Both the position numbers and the translations under genes were made by a program. This document shows positions 31,937-41,726 of a DNA stretch of 64,000 nucleotides, piece after piece. How positions within the stretch are numbered: position 1 is the first letter of the stretch; every line of letters begins with the position of its first letter. Location of the stretch: assembly GCF_002504165.1 (NCBI RefSeq), contig NZ_CP021404.1, forward strand, positions 2,976,001 to 3,040,000, read 5' to 3'. Origin of the DNA: Pacificitalea manganoxidans. Its GTDB lineage: Bacteria; Pseudomonadota; Alphaproteobacteria; Rhodobacterales; Rhodobacteraceae. The notes below the pieces were generated by a model. It was not told the origin of the DNA. It was given only the letters and a program-made list of their open reading frames with translations, and searched no databases.

Positions 31937-32698
31937 ATGAAGGTGCTCGTACCTGTCAAGCGCGTGATCGACTACAATGTGAAGGTTCGCGTCAAGGCGG
32001 ACGGAAGCGGTGTCGATCTCGCCAATGTCAAAATGTCGATGAACCCGTTCGACGAGATCGCGGTCGAAGAGGCGATCCGCCTCAAGGAAGCCGGCAAGGT
32101 CGAGGAGGTCGTCGCGGTCTCCATCGGCGTCAAGCAGGCACAGGAAACGCTGCGCACCGCTTTGGCGATGGGCGCTGACCGCGCGATCCTCGTGATTGCC
32201 GCCGATGACGTGCACACCGATATCGAGCCGCTCGCCGTGGCCAAGATCCTTGCCAAAATCGTCGAAGACGAACAGCCCGGGCTTGTTCTCTGCGGGAAGC
32301 AGGCGATCGACAACGATATGAACGCGACCGGGCAGATGCTCGCCGCGCTTCTGGGCTGGAGCCAAGCCACCTTCGCGTCCGAGGTCGACACCGATGGCGA
32401 CAGCGCCACGGTCACCCGCGAAGTGGATGGCGGCCTGCAAACCATCAAGGTCAAAATGCCCGCCGTGGTCACCGTGGACCTGCGCCTCAATGAGCCGCGC
32501 TATGCCTCGCTGCCCAACATCATGAAAGCCAAGAAAAAGCCGCTGGATGAAAAAACCGCGGCTGATCTGGGTGTCGATGTGACGCCGCGCCTGACGGCGG
32601 TGAAAACCGCCGAGCCGGACGCGCGCAAGGCAGGCATCATCGTCGGCTCGGTGGATGAACTGATCGACAAGCTGAAAAACGAAGCGGGGGTGCTCTGA
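31937..32698 (+). CDS. etfB: Electron transfer flavoprotein subunit beta
   Basis: EtfB is the AMP-binding subunit of ETF, which passes electrons from acyl-CoA dehydrogenases to ETF:quinone oxidoreductase. The 253-residue protein begins [20 protein letters not shown] and has [20 protein letters not shown] and the family signature [20 protein letters not shown]. The leader (31793-31936) holds a small CTCCG/CGGAG stem and a CCGGGC/GCCCGG stem. The stop overlaps the etfA start by one base (TGATG). Confidence 0.97.
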   Translation: MKVLVPVKRVIDYNVKVRVKADGSGVDLANVKMSMNPFDEIAVEEAIRLKEAGKVEEVVAVSIGVKQAQETLRTALAMGADRAILVIAADDVHTDIEPLAVAKILAKIVEDEQPGLVLCGKQAIDNDMNATGQMLAALLGWSQATFASEVDTDGDSATVTREVDGGLQTIKVKMPAVVTVDLRLNEPRYASLPNIMKAKKKPLDEKTAADLGVDVTPRLTAVKTAEPDARKAGIIVGSVDELIDKLKNEAGVL

Positions 32699-33624
32699 TG
32701 GCCGTTCTCCTTCTTGCCGAGGTCACCTCGGGCGAGCTGAACCGTGACGCCACCGCCAAGGCCGTGACCGCTGTTGCCTCGCTGGGCGACGTGACGGTGC
32801 TGGCCTGTGGCGCGCAGGCGTCCGATGCCGCCGCCGAGGCAGCCGGGATCGCGGGCGTCGCCCGTGTGCTCTGCGCCGAGGATGCGCTTTACGGTCACCG
32901 TCTGGCTGAACCGGCCGCCGCGCTGCTGGTCGATCTGGCTGCGGACTATGACCATATCGCCGCCCCTGCGACGACGGATGCCAAAAACATCATGCCGCGC
33001 GTCGCCGCGCTGCTGGATGTGATGATCCTGTCGGATGTCTCCGGCGTGGTCGATGCCGACACGTTCGAACGTCCGGTCTATGCGGGCAACGCGATCCAGA
33101 CCGTGAAAAGCGGCGACGCGAAGAAGGTGCTGACCATCCGCACCTCGTCCTTCGACGGGGCCGGTTCGCAGGATGCGGTCAACGTCGAAACCATCGGCGC
33201 GGCTGCCGATCCCGGCCTGTCGGAATGGGTTGCGGACAAGGTCGCGGAAAGCGACCGTCCCGAGCTGACCTCCGCCGGGATCGTCGTGTCCGGCGGGCGC
33301 GGGCTTGGCTCCGAGGAGCAGTTCGCCCTGATCGAGAAGCTCGCCGATAAGCTGGGCGCCGCCGTTGGCGCATCCCGCGCGGCGGTCGATTCGGGCTACG
33401 CGCCCAACGACTGGCAGGTTGGCCAGACCGGCAAAGTCGTGGCGCCGAACCTTTATATCGCCGTCGGCATTTCGGGTGCGATCCAGCACCTCGCCGGGAT
33501 GAAGGACAGCAAGGTCATCGTCGCGATCAACAAGGACGAGGAAGCGCCGATTTTCCAAGTCGCCGATTACGGGCTCGTCGCGGATCTGTTCGAAGCCGTC
33601 CCGGAACTGACCGAGAAGCTCTGA
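32698..33624 (+). CDS. etfA: Electron transfer flavoprotein subunit alpha
   Basis: EtfA carries the FAD of ETF. The 308-residue protein has the N-terminal ETF domain and the C-terminal FAD-binding domain with [52 protein letters not shown] and [12 protein letters not shown]. It is translationally coupled to etfB and followed by an intrinsic terminator. Confidence 0.97.
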   Translation: MAVLLLAEVTSGELNRDATAKAVTAVASLGDVTVLACGAQASDAAAEAAGIAGVARVLCAEDALYGHRLAEPAAALLVDLAADYDHIAAPATTDAKNIMPRVAALLDVMILSDVSGVVDADTFERPVYAGNAIQTVKSGDAKKVLTIRTSSFDGAGSQDAVNVETIGAAADPGLSEWVADKVAESDRPELTSAGIVVSGGRGLGSEEQFALIEKLADKLGAAVGASRAAVDSGYAPNDWQVGQTGKVVAPNLYIAVGISGAIQHLAGMKDSKVIVAINKDEEAPIFQVADYGLVADLFEAVPELTEKL

Positions 33625-33670
33625 GCCCGCGCCGCCGCCCTTGCGCGGCTGCCTTGGATCTACGCAAACG

Positions 33671-33700
33671 ACCCGCCGCGCCTGTCGCGGCGGGTCTTTT
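33671..33700 (+). terminator. Intrinsic terminator after etfA
   Basis: A perfect 10-bp stem ACCCGCCGCG/CGCGGCGGGT with a 5-base loop (33671-33695) is followed by CTTTTC. It separates etfBA from the dehydrogenase gene downstream. Confidence 0.85.
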
Positions 33701-33790
33701 CATGCCCCATGCCCCCGCCAACGCGCTTGCACCCGCAGCATGGCGGGCCATATGGTCGCGAAGGATTAGCGCGGCAGAAGGACGGATCGC

Positions 33791-34666
33791 ATGGAAATCA
33801 AGACGGTAGGCGTCGTCGGTGCGGGCCAGATGGGCAACGGCATCGCCCATGTCTTTGCGGTATCTGGGTATGAGGTCGTGTTGAACGACATCGACCAAGG
33901 CGCGCTCGACAAGGCCTTGTCGCAAATTCACAAAAATTTGGACCGTCAGGTCAGCCGAGAGAAAATCACCGAGGATGAGCGCCGCGCCGCGCTGGCCCGG
34001 ATTTCCACCACGCTGAAGCTGCCCGATCTGGGCCAGACCGATCTGGTGATCGAGGCCGCGACCGAACGCGAGACGGTCAAGGTCGCGATTTTCGAGGATC
34101 TGCTGCCGCATCTGAAACCGGAAACGATCCTGACCTCCAACACCTCGTCGATTTCGATCACGCGCCTTGCCAGCCGGACGGATCGGCCCGAGAAATTCAT
34201 GGGATTCCACTTCATGAACCCGGTGCCCGTCATGCAACTGGTCGAATTGATCCGCGGCATCGCCACCGACCAACCGACCTATGAAGCGCTGCACAAGGTC
34301 GTGGAATCGCTGGGCAAAACCGCCGCCACCGCCGAGGATTTCCCCGCCTTTATCGTCAACCGCATCCTGATGCCGATGATCAACGAGGCGGTCTATACGC
34401 TTTACGAGGGCGTGGGCTCCGTCAAATCGATCGACGAGTCATTGAAGCTGGGCGCGAACCACCCGATGGGGCCGCTGGAACTGGCGGATTTCATCGGGCT
34501 CGATACCTGTCTCGCCATCATGAACGTGCTGCATGACGGGCTGGCCGATACGAAATACCGCCCCTGCCCGCTGCTGACCAAATATGTCGAAGCTGGCTGG
34601 CTGGGCCGCAAGACCGATCGTGGATTCTACGATTATCGCGGCGACACCCCGGTGCCGACCCGCTAA
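33791..34666 (+). CDS. hbdA: 3-hydroxybutyryl-CoA dehydrogenase
   Basis: An NAD(P)-dependent enzyme of 291 residues oxidising 3-hydroxyacyl-CoA, for example in butyryl-CoA or polyhydroxybutyrate metabolism. The dinucleotide-binding motif is GVVGAGQMGNGIA (about 7-19), and NTSSISITRLA and GFHFMNPVPVMQLVEL carry the catalytic Ser and His region. The C-terminal 6PGDH-like domain is complete. Its position after etfBA fits fatty-acid or short-chain acyl-CoA oxidation. Confidence 0.93.
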   Translation: MEIKTVGVVGAGQMGNGIAHVFAVSGYEVVLNDIDQGALDKALSQIHKNLDRQVSREKITEDERRAALARISTTLKLPDLGQTDLVIEAATERETVKVAIFEDLLPHLKPETILTSNTSSISITRLASRTDRPEKFMGFHFMNPVPVMQLVELIRGIATDQPTYEALHKVVESLGKTAATAEDFPAFIVNRILMPMINEAVYTLYEGVGSVKSIDESLKLGANHPMGPLELADFIGLDTCLAIMNVLHDGLADTKYRPCPLLTKYVEAGWLGRKTDRGFYDYRGDTPVPTR

Positions 34667-34681
34667 GCGCGGCGCAACCCG

Positions 34682-35584
34682 TCAGGGTTTCAACGCCAGC
34701 GTGCGCGCCCGCAGCCACGTCATGAAATCGCGTGGCTTCGCGGTGCGGGCGGCGATCTCTTCGGGCGGGACCGGTAGCCCGACCACCGGGCGCTGGGGAC
34801 GGTTCAGCGCATGCACCACCTCGAACAGCAGCAATCCCTGCCGCAGAGTGGCCGACAGCCTGTTGGCGATCTGATAGGCGCGGGAATTCTGGCCGGGGAA
34901 ATAGATCGGCACCACCTGCGCACCGGAGCGCTGGATCATCTTGGCGGTAAACGGGTTCCAATCCGCCTCGATCGCGGGACCGGTCATCGTCTCCGACGAT
35001 GCGACCACGCCGGACGGGAACAGAACGATCACGCCGCCCTGTTTCAGATGGTCCATCGCCGCCTTGCGCATGGCAAGGTTCTGGGCCAGCGCGTCTTCCT
35101 CATGTTTGAACGGCACCGGGATCATGAATTCGTCGATCTCGGTCACGCCGGTCAGAAGCGACCGCGTCAGGATTTTGTAATCCGTGCGCACGCGCCCCAC
35201 CAATTCCGCAAGCACCATGCCATCCACCAGACCATGCGGATGGTTGGCGACGATCACGACCGGGCCGGTGGCGGGAATGCGCGCGATCTCGTCTGCCGGG
35301 GTCTCCAGCGTGATGCCCATGACCCCCAGCGCCTGCGCCCAGAAGGGCTGCCCATGCGGCACGCCCATCTGCTCGAACCGCCGGATCAGACGGAGCAGCC
35401 GCAGCTTGCCGGTGAACAGTTCCATCACCCGGATGACGGCGGCCTTCCACGGGTTCTCAAAGGTGTTGGAATAGGACAGGCGACGCCCGTCATAGGGATC
35501 TTCGCCCAGCGATTGGGTGGCAAATTCCGGACGCTTCCCCGACATGAAGCGGAGCGGTTTTGGATGCTGGGTGCTGTCAACCAT
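34682..35584 (-). CDS. Lysophospholipid acyltransferase family protein
   Basis: The 300-residue protein has a PlsC-like catalytic motif ANHPHGLVDG (H-x5-D, the spacing of the hemolysin/OlsA-like subgroup) and a later VIVLFPSGVVASSETMTGPA block that matches the substrate-binding motif. It should acylate a lyso-lipid at the inner membrane; the exact lipid is unknown. It converges on the dehydrogenase gene with a 15-bp gap. Confidence 0.82.
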   Translation of the reverse strand: MVDSTQHPKPLRFMSGKRPEFATQSLGEDPYDGRRLSYSNTFENPWKAAVIRVMELFTGKLRLLRLIRRFEQMGVPHGQPFWAQALGVMGITLETPADEIARIPATGPVVIVANHPHGLVDGMVLAELVGRVRTDYKILTRSLLTGVTEIDEFMIPVPFKHEEDALAQNLAMRKAAMDHLKQGGVIVLFPSGVVASSETMTGPAIEADWNPFTAKMIQRSGAQVVPIYFPGQNSRAYQIANRLSATLRQGLLLFEVVHALNRPQRPVVGLPVPPEEIAARTAKPRDFMTWLRARTLALKP

Positions 35585-35673
35585 GTCGATCAGACCTCCC
35601 TTGCCCGCGCGTTGCTGCCTCGTCCCGCTGGCCCCCTGCGAACCCTCTTCGGGGCGCTGCGGTGGCGTGGGGT

Positions 35674-35690
35674 GACCGGACCGTCCGGTC
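35674..35690. repeat. 17-bp palindrome at the end of the HPr gene
   Basis: GACCGGACCGTCCGGTC has two 8-base arms around one central base and overlaps the first two bases of the HPr stop codon region. No T-run follows on the minus strand. It could be a weak hairpin ending the PTS operon or an operator upstream of the acyltransferase gene, 90 bp away. Confidence 0.4.
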
Positions 35691-35958
35691 AGAACGGCTC
35701 TCCGAACCTGTCCGCGACAAGTGCCGCGAGCGCGTCCATCAGGGCGTCGGCCTGTGGTCCGTTGGTTTCAACCTGAATAGAGGTTCCCTTGGACGCTGCC
35801 AACATCAAAAGCCCCATGATGCTGTCGCCCCCAGCCTCCAGACCGTCCCGGCTCACGGTCGCGCGAGCATCGTATTCCTCGACCGTTTCAACGAATTTTG
35901 CCGATGCGCGGGCATGAAGGCCCTTCTCGTTCACGATAGATAACGTGCGTTGCGCCAT
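35689..35958 (-). CDS. ptsH: Phosphocarrier protein HPr
   Basis: HPr relays phosphate from enzyme I. The 89-residue protein has the active-site His 15 in NEKGLHARAS and the regulatory Ser 46 in GGDSIMGLLML, the target of HPr kinase. It is the last gene of the hprK-rapZ-EIIA-ptsH group and follows EIIA by 29 bp. There is no sugar permease nearby, so the system is probably regulatory. Confidence 0.95.
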   Translation of the reverse strand: MAQRTLSIVNEKGLHARASAKFVETVEEYDARATVSRDGLEAGGDSIMGLLMLAASKGTSIQVETNGPQADALMDALAALVADRFGEPF

Positions 35959-35987
35959 ACTATGCCTGCCCTCCCCGAGCCGCTCTC

Positions 35988-36380
35988 TCAGCCGGGAAGG
36001 CCGTCAAAGCTGTTAATATATTTCCGACCCGCTTCCATAGCGGTGACCACAGCATCCTCTACCTTCATCTGGCGTGACTTGGCGAGCTTGATCAGCATCG
36101 GCAGGTTCGCCCCGTAAAGGATCTTGCGGTTTTGCGGGGAACACGCGCGCAGGCTCAGGTTCGACGGCGATCCACCGAACATGTCGGTGACCACGACGAC
36201 TCCGTCGCCCATGTCGACCTCGTCGGCGGCGATGCAGATCTCTGACTGCTTCATCTGCCGGTCATGATCCGGCGCTATGGCGATTGCGCGTATGCCGGTC
36301 TGTTTGCCGACCACATGTTCGACAGCGGCCAGATATTCTCTGGCCAAACCACCATGCGCGACGATCACGATGCCGATCAC
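35988..36380 (-). CDS. PTS EIIA component, mannose family
   Basis: A 130-residue EIIA(Man)-type protein from a GTG start at 36380, read as (M)IGIVIVAHGGLAREYLAAVE. The phospho-accepting His is residue 9. VVVVTDMFGGSPSNLSLRAC is the second conserved segment. The ATG of a longer frame at 36527 lies inside rapZ and gives an unrelated extension, so it was not used. The start lies five bases after the rapZ stop. Confidence 0.9.
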   Translation of the reverse strand: MIGIVIVAHGGLAREYLAAVEHVVGKQTGIRAIAIAPDHDRQMKQSEICIAADEVDMGDGVVVVTDMFGGSPSNLSLRACSPQNRKILYGANLPMLIKLAKSRQMKVEDAVVTAMEAGRKYINSFDGLPG

Positions 36381-36385
36381 GCTGC

Positions 36386-37366
36386 CTACCTCGGCTCTGC
36401 GGCGCCGGACTGTGCTGCCCTGCGCTCTAGTTCCCTGTGTCTTATAGACACGCGCCATCCCTCCTCCGCAAGCGTCTTGGCCAGCAATTCCGTTACGGTA
36501 ACGGAGCGGTGCTGGCCGCCGGTACACCCGAACCCGATGGACAGATGCGCCTTGCCTTCGGCCACATAGGCCGGCAGCAGCAACCGGGTCAGTCCGGCCA
36601 CGCTATCGAAGAAGGGTTCATATCTCGTATCCTGTGCCACATAGGCTTGCACCGGGGCGTCGCGACCATCAAGCCCGCGCAGGCTGTCATCCCAGTAAGG
36701 GTTGCGCAGAAACCGCACGTCAAACACCATGTCGAGTCCGCGCGGCAACCCACGCTTGTAGCTGAAACTGTGCAAGCTCACCGCCAGGTTGTCGGCGGTG
36801 GGCGAGCCGAACCACCGGTCCATATCCGCGCGCAGATCGTGCACGGTCAATTCGGACGTGTCGATCAGCAGATCAGCGCGCAGTTTCACCGGGGCAAGCA
36901 GGTCAATTTCGCGGGCGATGCCTTCGGTCGGGCTTTCGGCCGGGGCCAACGGATGACGCCGCCGGGTTTCCGAAAACCGTCGCTGCAGCACATCCGGCGC
37001 ACAGTCGAGATACAGCAGCTCTACCCGCAGGTCGGGATGCGCGCCGCTGTGCCGTCGCTCCACCAGATCCAGCAGGGCGTCGGTCGAGAAATCCCGGTTA
37101 CGCACATCGAGCCCCAGCGCCAGCGGCTTGCCATGAGGCGGTCCGTCCAGCAGGCGCGGCACCAATGACAACGGAAGATTGTCGATGACCTCCCAGCCCA
37201 GATCCTCCAGCACGCGGATCGCAGTGCTGCGCCCGGCGCCCGAAGGACCGGTGATCAGCACCAGCCGCTGCTGGGCGACGGGCTCTGCCGCGCGGTCGGT
37301 CCCGGCGCGCGCTTGTGCCGCGTCAGGTCCGGGTAACTGAGTCGAAGTCGAACTGTCTGAGCTCAC
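36386..37366 (-). CDS. rapZ: RNase adapter protein RapZ family
   Basis: RapZ-family proteins are nucleotide-binding regulators; in E. coli RapZ binds small RNAs and RNase E to control GlmS. The 326-residue protein has a Walker A-like [12 protein letters not shown] (40-48) in which the usual Lys is Arg, plus [20 protein letters not shown] and the C-terminal [24 protein letters not shown] start overlaps the hprK stop (GTGA). Confidence 0.93.
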   Translation of the reverse strand: MSSDSSTSTQLPGPDAAQARAGTDRAAEPVAQQRLVLITGPSGAGRSTAIRVLEDLGWEVIDNLPLSLVPRLLDGPPHGKPLALGLDVRNRDFSTDALLDLVERRHSGAHPDLRVELLYLDCAPDVLQRRFSETRRRHPLAPAESPTEGIAREIDLLAPVKLRADLLIDTSELTVHDLRADMDRWFGSPTADNLAVSLHSFSYKRGLPRGLDMVFDVRFLRNPYWDDSLRGLDGRDAPVQAYVAQDTRYEPFFDSVAGLTRLLLPAYVAEGKAHLSIGFGCTGGQHRSVTVTELLAKTLAEEGWRVSIRHRELERRAAQSGAAEPR

Positions 37367-37791
37367 GCCTCTCGTCCGTGCTGCAGGTGCAAAATCATCA
37401 TCGCCGCCAGATGATCACCGGGCGGGCGGAACAGCAAGGGCACATCCTGCTCGCAATATCGCACGAAACGGTCATCGGGGGGCAGGCGCGCGGGTTCAGG
37501 CCGGTCCAGCCGCAGCGCGGCCACCACACGGGCGGGTTCATATGGCATCCGCATCAGCCCCAGCCCGCGCGCCTCAATCAAACCCGCGATATTGGGCGCA
37601 GGGGCGGCCATCAGCCCGCCGGCATCTGCGCATAGGGCCACACGGTCGTCAGCCACCAGCACCGCGCCCAAGGCAATCATCTGCAACGCCAGCGCCGATT
37701 TGCCCGCGCCCGACGACCCAAGAATCATGAGCCCGCGCCCGTTGATGGCGACCGCGCTGGCATGGATGATCTCGGCGGCGACGCCGGTCAT
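37363..37791 (-). CDS. hprK: HPr kinase/phosphorylase, short alphaproteobacterial form
   Basis: HprK phosphorylates or dephosphorylates Ser 46 of HPr. From the ATG at 37791 the protein is 142 residues, against about 310 in Firmicutes, lacking the N-terminal domain as is usual in Alphaproteobacteria. Walker A is LGSSGAGKS (24-32), followed by [12 protein letters not shown]. It overlaps rapZ by 4 bp, and TlpA-like ends 13 bp upstream. Confidence 0.92.
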   Translation of the reverse strand: MTGVAAEIIHASAVAINGRGLMILGSSGAGKSALALQMIALGAVLVADDRVALCADAGGLMAAPAPNIAGLIEARGLGLMRMPYEPARVVAALRLDRPEPARLPPDDRFVRYCEQDVPLLFRPPGDHLAAMMILHLQHGREA

Positions 37792-37804
37792 GATCCCGCC
37801 GCCC

Positions 37805-38404
37805 TCAACCAGCGTCGCCGCTGGGCGCGGCGGGTTGCTCCGCCAGAGCCTCCAGAATCGCGATGGCGCTGTCGCTGTCCCAATCGGCCTCACCGACCAT
37901 CCGCGCCAATTCCCGGCCCTCGGCGTCCAGAATGACCGTGGCGGGCAGGCCCAGCACCGCGAATTGCCGCGACAGGCCCTGACGCGGGTCCCGGTATAGC
38001 GGCAGGTTGTCGACGCCGATCTCTTCGAAGAACCGCTGCATCGCGGGCACCGGGTTCGGCCCCGACGCCATCGTCACCACCCGAACACCGCGATCCTTGA
38101 ACCGCTCCTGTAGCGCCGACAGCATCGGCATTTCCTTACGGCAGGGCGCGCACCATGTGGCCCAGAAGTTCAGCACGATCACATCGCCGCGCAACTCCGC
38201 CATGTCATGGCTGGTCCCGCCCGCATCCAGAAAACTGCCCTCGATGGCCGGTTTCGGGGCGGTATGGAAATTCAGCTTCTTCATCGTGCCGTCGCGCAAT
38301 GCCTCCAGCGTGGCAATATCGGCCTCCGCGCGCACCGCTCCCGGCGCCGCAATTGCGCCGAGCCCCAGCGCCGTATAAACAATGGCCGCAATCAAGCGCT
38401 TCAT
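37805..38404 (-). CDS. TlpA-like periplasmic thiol-disulfide oxidoreductase
   Basis: A 199-residue thioredoxin-fold protein with a signal peptide (residues 1-26, cleavage after AVRA) and the active site WCAPC (84-88). [19 protein letters not shown] and [14 protein letters not shown] match TlpA/ResA proteins, which reduce disulfides in the periplasm, for example in cytochrome maturation. It lies immediately upstream of hprK on the same strand and is divergent from argH (45-bp gap). Confidence 0.9.
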   Translation of the reverse strand: MKRLIAAIVYTALGLGAIAAPGAVRAEADIATLEALRDGTMKKLNFHTAPKPAIEGSFLDAGGTSHDMAELRGDVIVLNFWATWCAPCRKEMPMLSALQERFKDRGVRVVTMASGPNPVPAMQRFFEEIGVDNLPLYRDPRQGLSRQFAVLGLPATVILDAEGRELARMVGEADWDSDSAIAILEALAEQPAAPSGDAG

Positions 38405-38449
38405 GCGTCTCTCTTTTCTCTCGTTTCACTTCCCAAGGGGCTCCGTCAC

Positions 38450-39847
38450 ATGACAAAACCCGAGCAGGGCTCAAACCAGATGTGGGGCGGGCGCTTCGCC
38501 GCCGGTCCCGACGCGATCATGGAGGCAATCAATGCCTCGATCGGCTTCGACAAACGGCTTGCCCGTCAGGACATCGAAGGCTCCCGCGCCCATGCCGCCA
38601 TGCTGGCCGCCCAAGGCATCGTGGACGCTAAAGACGCCGAGACGATCAGGGAAGGCCTGCTCACGGTCTTGTCAGAGATCGAAGAAGGCCGTTTCACCTT
38701 CTCCACCGCGCTGGAAGACATCCACATGAATGTCGAAGCCCGGCTGAAGGATCTGATCGGTGCGCCCGCAGGCCGCCTGCACACCGCCCGGTCGCGCAAC
38801 GATCAGGTGGCGACCGATTTCCGGCTCTGGGTCCGCGAACAGTGCGATGCCGCGATGGCCGGTCTACGCGCGTTGCAGCACGCGTTGCTGGCACAGGCGG
38901 AGGCTGGCGCGGATTGGGTCATGCCCGGCTTCACCCATCTGCAGACCGCGCAGCCTGTCACATGGGGTCATCACATGATGGCCTATGTCGAAATGTTCGG
39001 GCGCGATCACGACCGTTTCCGCGACGCCCGTGCCCGGATGAACGAATCGCCCCTCGGGGCTGCGGCGCTGGCGGGCACGTCCTTCCCGATCGACCGGCAT
39101 ATGACGGCTGAGGCGCTTGGGTTTGACCGGCCCGCCGCCAACAGCCTCGATGCCGTGTCGGATCGCGATTTCGCGCTGGAATTCCTGTCCACCGCCACGA
39201 TCTGCGCCATGCATCTCAGCCGCATGGCCGAAGAACTGGTGATCTGGTCCTCCGCGCAGTTCCGCTTCGTCGTGCTGTCGGATCGGTTCTCCACCGGCTC
39301 CTCGATCATGCCGCAGAAGAAGAACCCCGACGCCGCTGAACTGATCCGCGCCAAAATTGGCCGCATCCTTGGCGCCAATGTCGCGCTGCTGACGGTGATG
39401 AAGGGTCTGCCTCTGGCCTATTCCAAGGACATGCAGGAAGACAAAGAACAGGTCTTCGACGCCGCCGACAACCTGATGCTCGCCCTCGCCGCGATGGAGG
39501 GGATGGTGCGCGATATGTCCGCCAACCGCCCTGCATTGGAGGCCGCGGCTGCGTCGGGCTTCTCCACCGCGACCGATCTGGCCGACTGGCTGGTGCGCGA
39601 ATTGAACCTGCCCTTCCGCGATGCGCATCACGTCACTGGCACGCTGGTCGGCCGGGCGGAGGCCAAGGGCTGCGATCTGCCCGACCTGTCGCTGGCCGAA
39701 ATGCAGGAGGTCCATGACGGCATCACCGAGGATGTGTTCACCGTGCTCGGCGTGCAGAATTCCGTGGCCAGCCGGACCTCCTATGGCGGCACCGCGCCGG
39801 CCAATGTGCGCGAACAGGTCGCCCGCTGGCAGGAGGCGCTGGCATGA
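38450..39847 (+). CDS. argH: Argininosuccinate lyase
   Basis: ArgH splits argininosuccinate into arginine and fumarate. From the ATG at 38450 (AAGGGG nine bases upstream) the protein is 465 residues. It starts [20 protein letters not shown] and carries [40 protein letters not shown] and the superfamily signature [20 protein letters not shown] with the catalytic Ser. Its stop overlaps the start of the next small gene by 4 bp. Confidence 0.97.
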   Translation: MTKPEQGSNQMWGGRFAAGPDAIMEAINASIGFDKRLARQDIEGSRAHAAMLAAQGIVDAKDAETIREGLLTVLSEIEEGRFTFSTALEDIHMNVEARLKDLIGAPAGRLHTARSRNDQVATDFRLWVREQCDAAMAGLRALQHALLAQAEAGADWVMPGFTHLQTAQPVTWGHHMMAYVEMFGRDHDRFRDARARMNESPLGAAALAGTSFPIDRHMTAEALGFDRPAANSLDAVSDRDFALEFLSTATICAMHLSRMAEELVIWSSAQFRFVVLSDRFSTGSSIMPQKKNPDAAELIRAKIGRILGANVALLTVMKGLPLAYSKDMQEDKEQVFDAADNLMLALAAMEGMVRDMSANRPALEAAAASGFSTATDLADWLVRELNLPFRDAHHVTGTLVGRAEAKGCDLPDLSLAEMQEVHDGITEDVFTVLGVQNSVASRTSYGGTAPANVREQVARWQEALA

Positions 39848-39960
39848 CCCGGCTCGTCCTTGGCCTGTCCTTGCTCGGGCTGCTTGCGGCCTGCGGGGTC
39901 GATGGCGCCCCGATCCGCCCGGACCGTGCCGCATGGTCGCCGGTCAGTGGCGCACGGTAA
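39844..39960 (+). CDS. Tiny LptM-like lipoprotein
   Basis: A 38-residue ORF read directly from the sequence: [18 protein letters not shown], then [20 protein letters not shown]. It has a full lipoprotein signal with lipobox LAAC (Cys 17) and a short mature part. The CGxxGAPIRP pattern resembles LptM (formerly YifL), which aids LptD maturation, and lptM commonly sits between argH and lysA. It overlaps the argH stop (ATGA). A terminator follows. Confidence 0.7.
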   Translation: MTRLVLGLSLLGLLAACGVDGAPIRPDRAAWSPVSGAR

Positions 39961-40005
39961 CGCAAACGCATGGTTTCACGTGAAGGCGTGAGGCGTTGAT
40001 ATAAG

Positions 40006-40039
40006 AAAGGCAGCACCCGGCGTCGGATGCTGCCTTTTT
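40006..40039. terminator. Terminator between argH-lipoprotein and algH
   Basis: A 10-bp stem AAAGGCAGCA/TGCTGCCTTT with a 12-base loop (40006-40015 with 40028-40037) is followed by TT then C on the plus strand. On the minus strand the stem ends in TTTCTTAT. It lies between two convergent units and may serve both. Confidence 0.7.
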
Positions 40040-40064
40040 CATAACTCAGCGCTGACCGCGCGGC

Positions 40065-40643
40065 TCAGGCCCGCCCGGCGTCCGCCGACAGGACCAGCGG
40101 GCTGATCCCCAGCGTCGCCAGCGCCATTTCCCATTTCAGGCTCGCATCGCGGGCAAAGACCAGATCCTGCGGCGCGTCGGTGGTCAGCCAGCCGTTATTG
40201 GCGATCTCGGCCTCCAACTGGCTCGGCCCCCAGCCCGCATAGCCCAGCGCCAGCAGCGCCCGGTCCGGTCCCCGCCCCGAAGCGAGGTCTTCGAGAATAT
40301 CCAGCGTAGCCGTCATCGCGAAGTCGTCATCGACCGCAAGGCTCGAATCCCGGCCCGGCGTCTCGGCTGAATGCAGCACAAATCCCCGGCCATGCTCCAC
40401 CGGACCGCCCAGATGCACGAGGATGTCGCGGTCATCGCCCTGCATCGGGATGTCGAGCTGCTTCAACAAATCGCGGAACGCCAGTTCCGGCGTCGGCTTG
40501 TTGATAATCAGGCCCATCGCGCCCTCGGCGGAATGGGCGCAGATGAAAATCACACTGCGGTCAAAGCGCGGATCACCCATTCCGGGCATCGCGATCAGCA
40601 GCTTGCCGGTCAGATCCAGCGTGGCATCGTCGGTGTCTTGCAT
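40065..40643 (-). CDS. YqgE/AlgH family protein
   Basis: A 192-residue protein of the UPF0301 family, whose function is poorly defined; AlgH was named for alginate regulation in Pseudomonas. Family motifs are [45 protein letters not shown] and [20 protein letters not shown]. The start is the ATG at 40643; a longer frame reads into the opposite-strand gene. Confidence 0.93.
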   Translation of the reverse strand: MQDTDDATLDLTGKLLIAMPGMGDPRFDRSVIFICAHSAEGAMGLIINKPTPELAFRDLLKQLDIPMQGDDRDILVHLGGPVEHGRGFVLHSAETPGRDSSLAVDDDFAMTATLDILEDLASGRGPDRALLALGYAGWGPSQLEAEIANNGWLTTDAPQDLVFARDASLKWEMALATLGISPLVLSADAGRA

Positions 40644-40775
40644 GCCTAAAGGATGGTGCCGCCGACGCAGGGAGGCAAGGGGCGCGGCGGCGATCCGTCG
40701 AACAAATGTCACAGCGGCGGTTGGCTGACCAAGTTGTGATTTCCCAGAACCGGGCCGGTCCATATTCTGCGCGCC

Positions 40776-41618
40776 ATGATCATCCCCAGCTTCCTCCCCA
40801 TGCCGCGCGGGGCATTCGCCGCCGCCGCGCTGTCGACCGTCCTCGCCACCGCCGCGCTTTTCACGGCGCTCCCGGCCCGCGCAGGCGCCCCCTCGGACCC
40901 GGTCGTGTCGGCACGGCTGATCGACGGTGGCCCCACCGCCCGCGGCACCCGCATGGCCGCGCTGCACCTGAAACTGGTGCCGGGATGGAAAACCTATTGG
41001 CGCAGCCCCGGCGATGCCGGTCTGCCGCCGCGCTTCGGCTGGGATGGCTCGCGCAATCTGGGCGCGGTGTCCGTGATGTGGCCCAGCCCTTCGATCTTCG
41101 ACAGCAACGGCCTCACCGCGATCGGCTATCACGATGAACTCGTGCTTCCGATCGAAATGACGCCCAAGGTGCCGGGCCGTCCGATCCGCGTCGAAAGCCG
41201 CATCGATCTGGGGGTGTGTAAGGACATCTGCGTCCCGGTGTCGCTGTCGCTGAAGGCCGATCTGAAAAGCAGCGCCACCAGCCCGGTGATCGAAGCCGCA
41301 CTGCGCCGGATGCCGCTTTCCGCCGCGCGCGCCGGGGTCGGTCCTGCCCGCTGCGAGGTCACACCGATCAGCGATGGCCTGCGCCTGACCGTGCATCTGC
41401 CCGGCGCGGCTGCCCGCGGCGACAGGGTGGTGGTCGAGCCGCAAGACCCGTCGATCTGGGTGGCGGATCCGGAAATCACGTCGCGCGGCGGCACCCTCAG
41501 CGCCACGACCGAATTGGTCCCCTCCAATGCCACGCCGTTTCTGCTGGATCGCGGTGCGCTGCGCTTTACGGTCCTCGGCGGCGCGCAGGCGGTCGATGTG
41601 CGCGGCTGCACCGGCTGA
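40776..41618 (+). CDS. Periplasmic DsbD-domain protein
   Basis: The 280-residue protein has a signal peptide (cleavage after LPARA, about residue 36) and a DsbD N-terminal-like domain: [17 protein letters not shown] and [16 protein letters not shown] with Cys 148 and Cys 152. It lacks the membrane channel and thioredoxin domains of full DsbD, so it probably receives electrons from another protein. It is divergent from algH. Confidence 0.85.
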   Translation: MIIPSFLPMPRGAFAAAALSTVLATAALFTALPARAGAPSDPVVSARLIDGGPTARGTRMAALHLKLVPGWKTYWRSPGDAGLPPRFGWDGSRNLGAVSVMWPSPSIFDSNGLTAIGYHDELVLPIEMTPKVPGRPIRVESRIDLGVCKDICVPVSLSLKADLKSSATSPVIEAALRRMPLSAARAGVGPARCEVTPISDGLRLTVHLPGAAARGDRVVVEPQDPSIWVADPEITSRGGTLSATTELVPSNATPFLLDRGALRFTVLGGAQAVDVRGCTG

Positions 41619-41726
41619 CCCAGCCCCGCAGGCCCAAGGCACATCTAGCGGCGGGCACCCCCCTGTAAACCGGTCAACACCCGCGCAACCGGTCACGCTG
41701 GCTCAGGCTACGCGGGGGATAATCCG

